Shown in pieces: positions 30,756 through 30,974 of a stretch of DNA of 30,974 nucleotides. The notes beneath the pieces were generated by a model. It had not been told where the DNA came from. It saw only the letters and a program-made list of their open reading frames with translations, and made no database searches. The translations under genes were made by a program, and so were the position numbers. Source of the stretch: Heritagella_A intestinalis (GTDB lineage: Bacteria; Bacillota; Clostridia; Oscillospirales; Acutalibacteraceae); the NCBI GenBank assembly GCA_904418995.1, contig CAJFQF010000020.1, forward strand, positions 1 through 30,974, written 5' to 3'. Every line of letters starts with the position of its first letter. Position 1 is the stretch's first letter.

Positions 30756-30784
30756 TTGACAAGCGGGGCGGGCTGCGATAAAAT
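30756..30784 (+). promoter_or_regulatory. Promoter of the tRNA-Arg gene
   Basis: Consensus TTGACA (30756-30761) and TAAAAT (30779-30784) are 17 bases apart, 56 bases before the tRNA start. Confidence 0.75.
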
Positions 30785-30840
30785 ATAAAGGATGCTCCGA
30801 GGCTTTGGTGCCTGGCAGGGCATGGGATCATTATGAATAC

Positions 30841-30880
30841 GCCTCCGTAGCTCAGCAGGATAGAGCGTTCGCCTCCTAAG
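30841..30880 (+). pseudogene. 5' half of tRNA-Arg(CCT), interrupted after the anticodon
   Basis: GCCTCCG (acceptor), TA, a GCTC/GAGC D arm and TTCGC-CTCCTAA (anticodon stem and loop, anticodon CCT) match a tRNA-Arg. After CTCCTAAG the sequence does not close the anticodon stem, has no GGTTCGA T-loop and no CGGAGGC acceptor strand. The tRNA therefore ends in its anticodon arm, as when an element integrates there. Confidence 0.8.
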
Positions 30881-30941
30881 GTTGTGCTCAACCAATCAAC
30901 TCGAAGCCAAAAGTGATAGTTACCAATTCAATTTCATATAA

Positions 30942-30974
30942 GTCTCTGTAGCTCAGCAGGATAGAGCGTTCGCC
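30942..30974 (+). tRNA. Partial tRNA-Arg at the window edge
   Basis: GTCTCTG, then the same 27 bases from TAGCTC to TTCGCC as the first copy, 101 bases downstream of it. The acceptor strand differs from the first at two positions (both C to T). The gene runs off the window, so whether it is complete cannot be judged. Confidence 0.65.

Noticed and set aside
30841..30974. Group I intron in the tRNA-Arg anticodon loop
   Set aside because: Introns are known at this place in some bacteria, but here a second 5' half appears after 61 bases, with no intron core and no 3' exon.

Overview
The window looks like chromosomal DNA from a GC-rich, low-branching Firmicute of the Oscillospiraceae/Ruminococcaceae (Clostridium cluster IV) type. 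Reasons: strong GGAGG ribosome sites, GTG/TTG starts, a clostridial NifS/NifU plus Rrf2 iron-sulfur locus, type III pantothenate kinases (coaX), split ThrE exporters and a CpXC protein. This assignment is inferred from gene content and composition; no marker gene fixes the genus.

Layout. (1) 1-574: first ten codons of a leftward gene whose N-terminus resembles replication-initiator-like HTH proteins of clostridial conjugative elements, then a gene-free stretch with four hairpins. (2) 575-5354, minus strand: a sulfur and Fe-S locus, metY-cysK-nifS-nifU, with a 22-codon stub of mnmA coupled to nifU and an Rrf2 regulator behind its own promoter. The metY promoter is near-perfect and carries two ACCTA/TAGGT inverted repeats, so autoregulation by Rrf2 is a reasonable inference. 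(3) 5395-5800: unusual degenerate hexanucleotide arrays and 39-bp hairpin repeats. (4) 5996-8824: a GH38 alpha-mannosidase, followed by a terminator, 77-bp tandem repeats and a dispersed repeat. (5) 9599-15041, minus strand: ddl-murI-DUF1934-argS and a MetH-like protein lacking the zinc cysteines. (6) 15196-17572: a CmpB-type membrane protein (minus), then a HAD phosphatase and a ComEA-like protein with a recently duplicated HhH module (plus). (7) 18027-20666, minus: a NahK-like sugar kinase and a two-part ThrE exporter. (8) 21067-23598, plus: an ECF S component with two tandem, overlapping coaX genes, probably a pantothenate uptake and CoA module. (9) 23829-26204: TcdA, an XRE regulator (minus) and a histidine-phosphatase-fold protein lacking the second catalytic His. 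(10) 26375-30668, plus: an acidic Cys/Pro/Glu-rich unknown protein, full-length mnmA, a CpXC protein and asnB. (11) 30756-30974: a promoter and the 5' half of tRNA-Arg(CCT), interrupted in the anticodon arm, then a second 5' half 101 bp further on, suggesting an integration junction.

Most genes are housekeeping. The unusual content lies between genes (several repeat families, one shared in inverted orientation by two sites 11.5 kb apart), in paralogs or relics (mnmA stub versus intact mnmA, tandem coaX, duplicated HhH) and in proteins that keep a fold but have lost catalytic residues. I did not find a convincing new multi-gene defence or biosynthetic system; the best candidates for something undescribed are the intergenic repeat elements and the MetH-like pseudoenzyme in the cell-wall/argS cluster.
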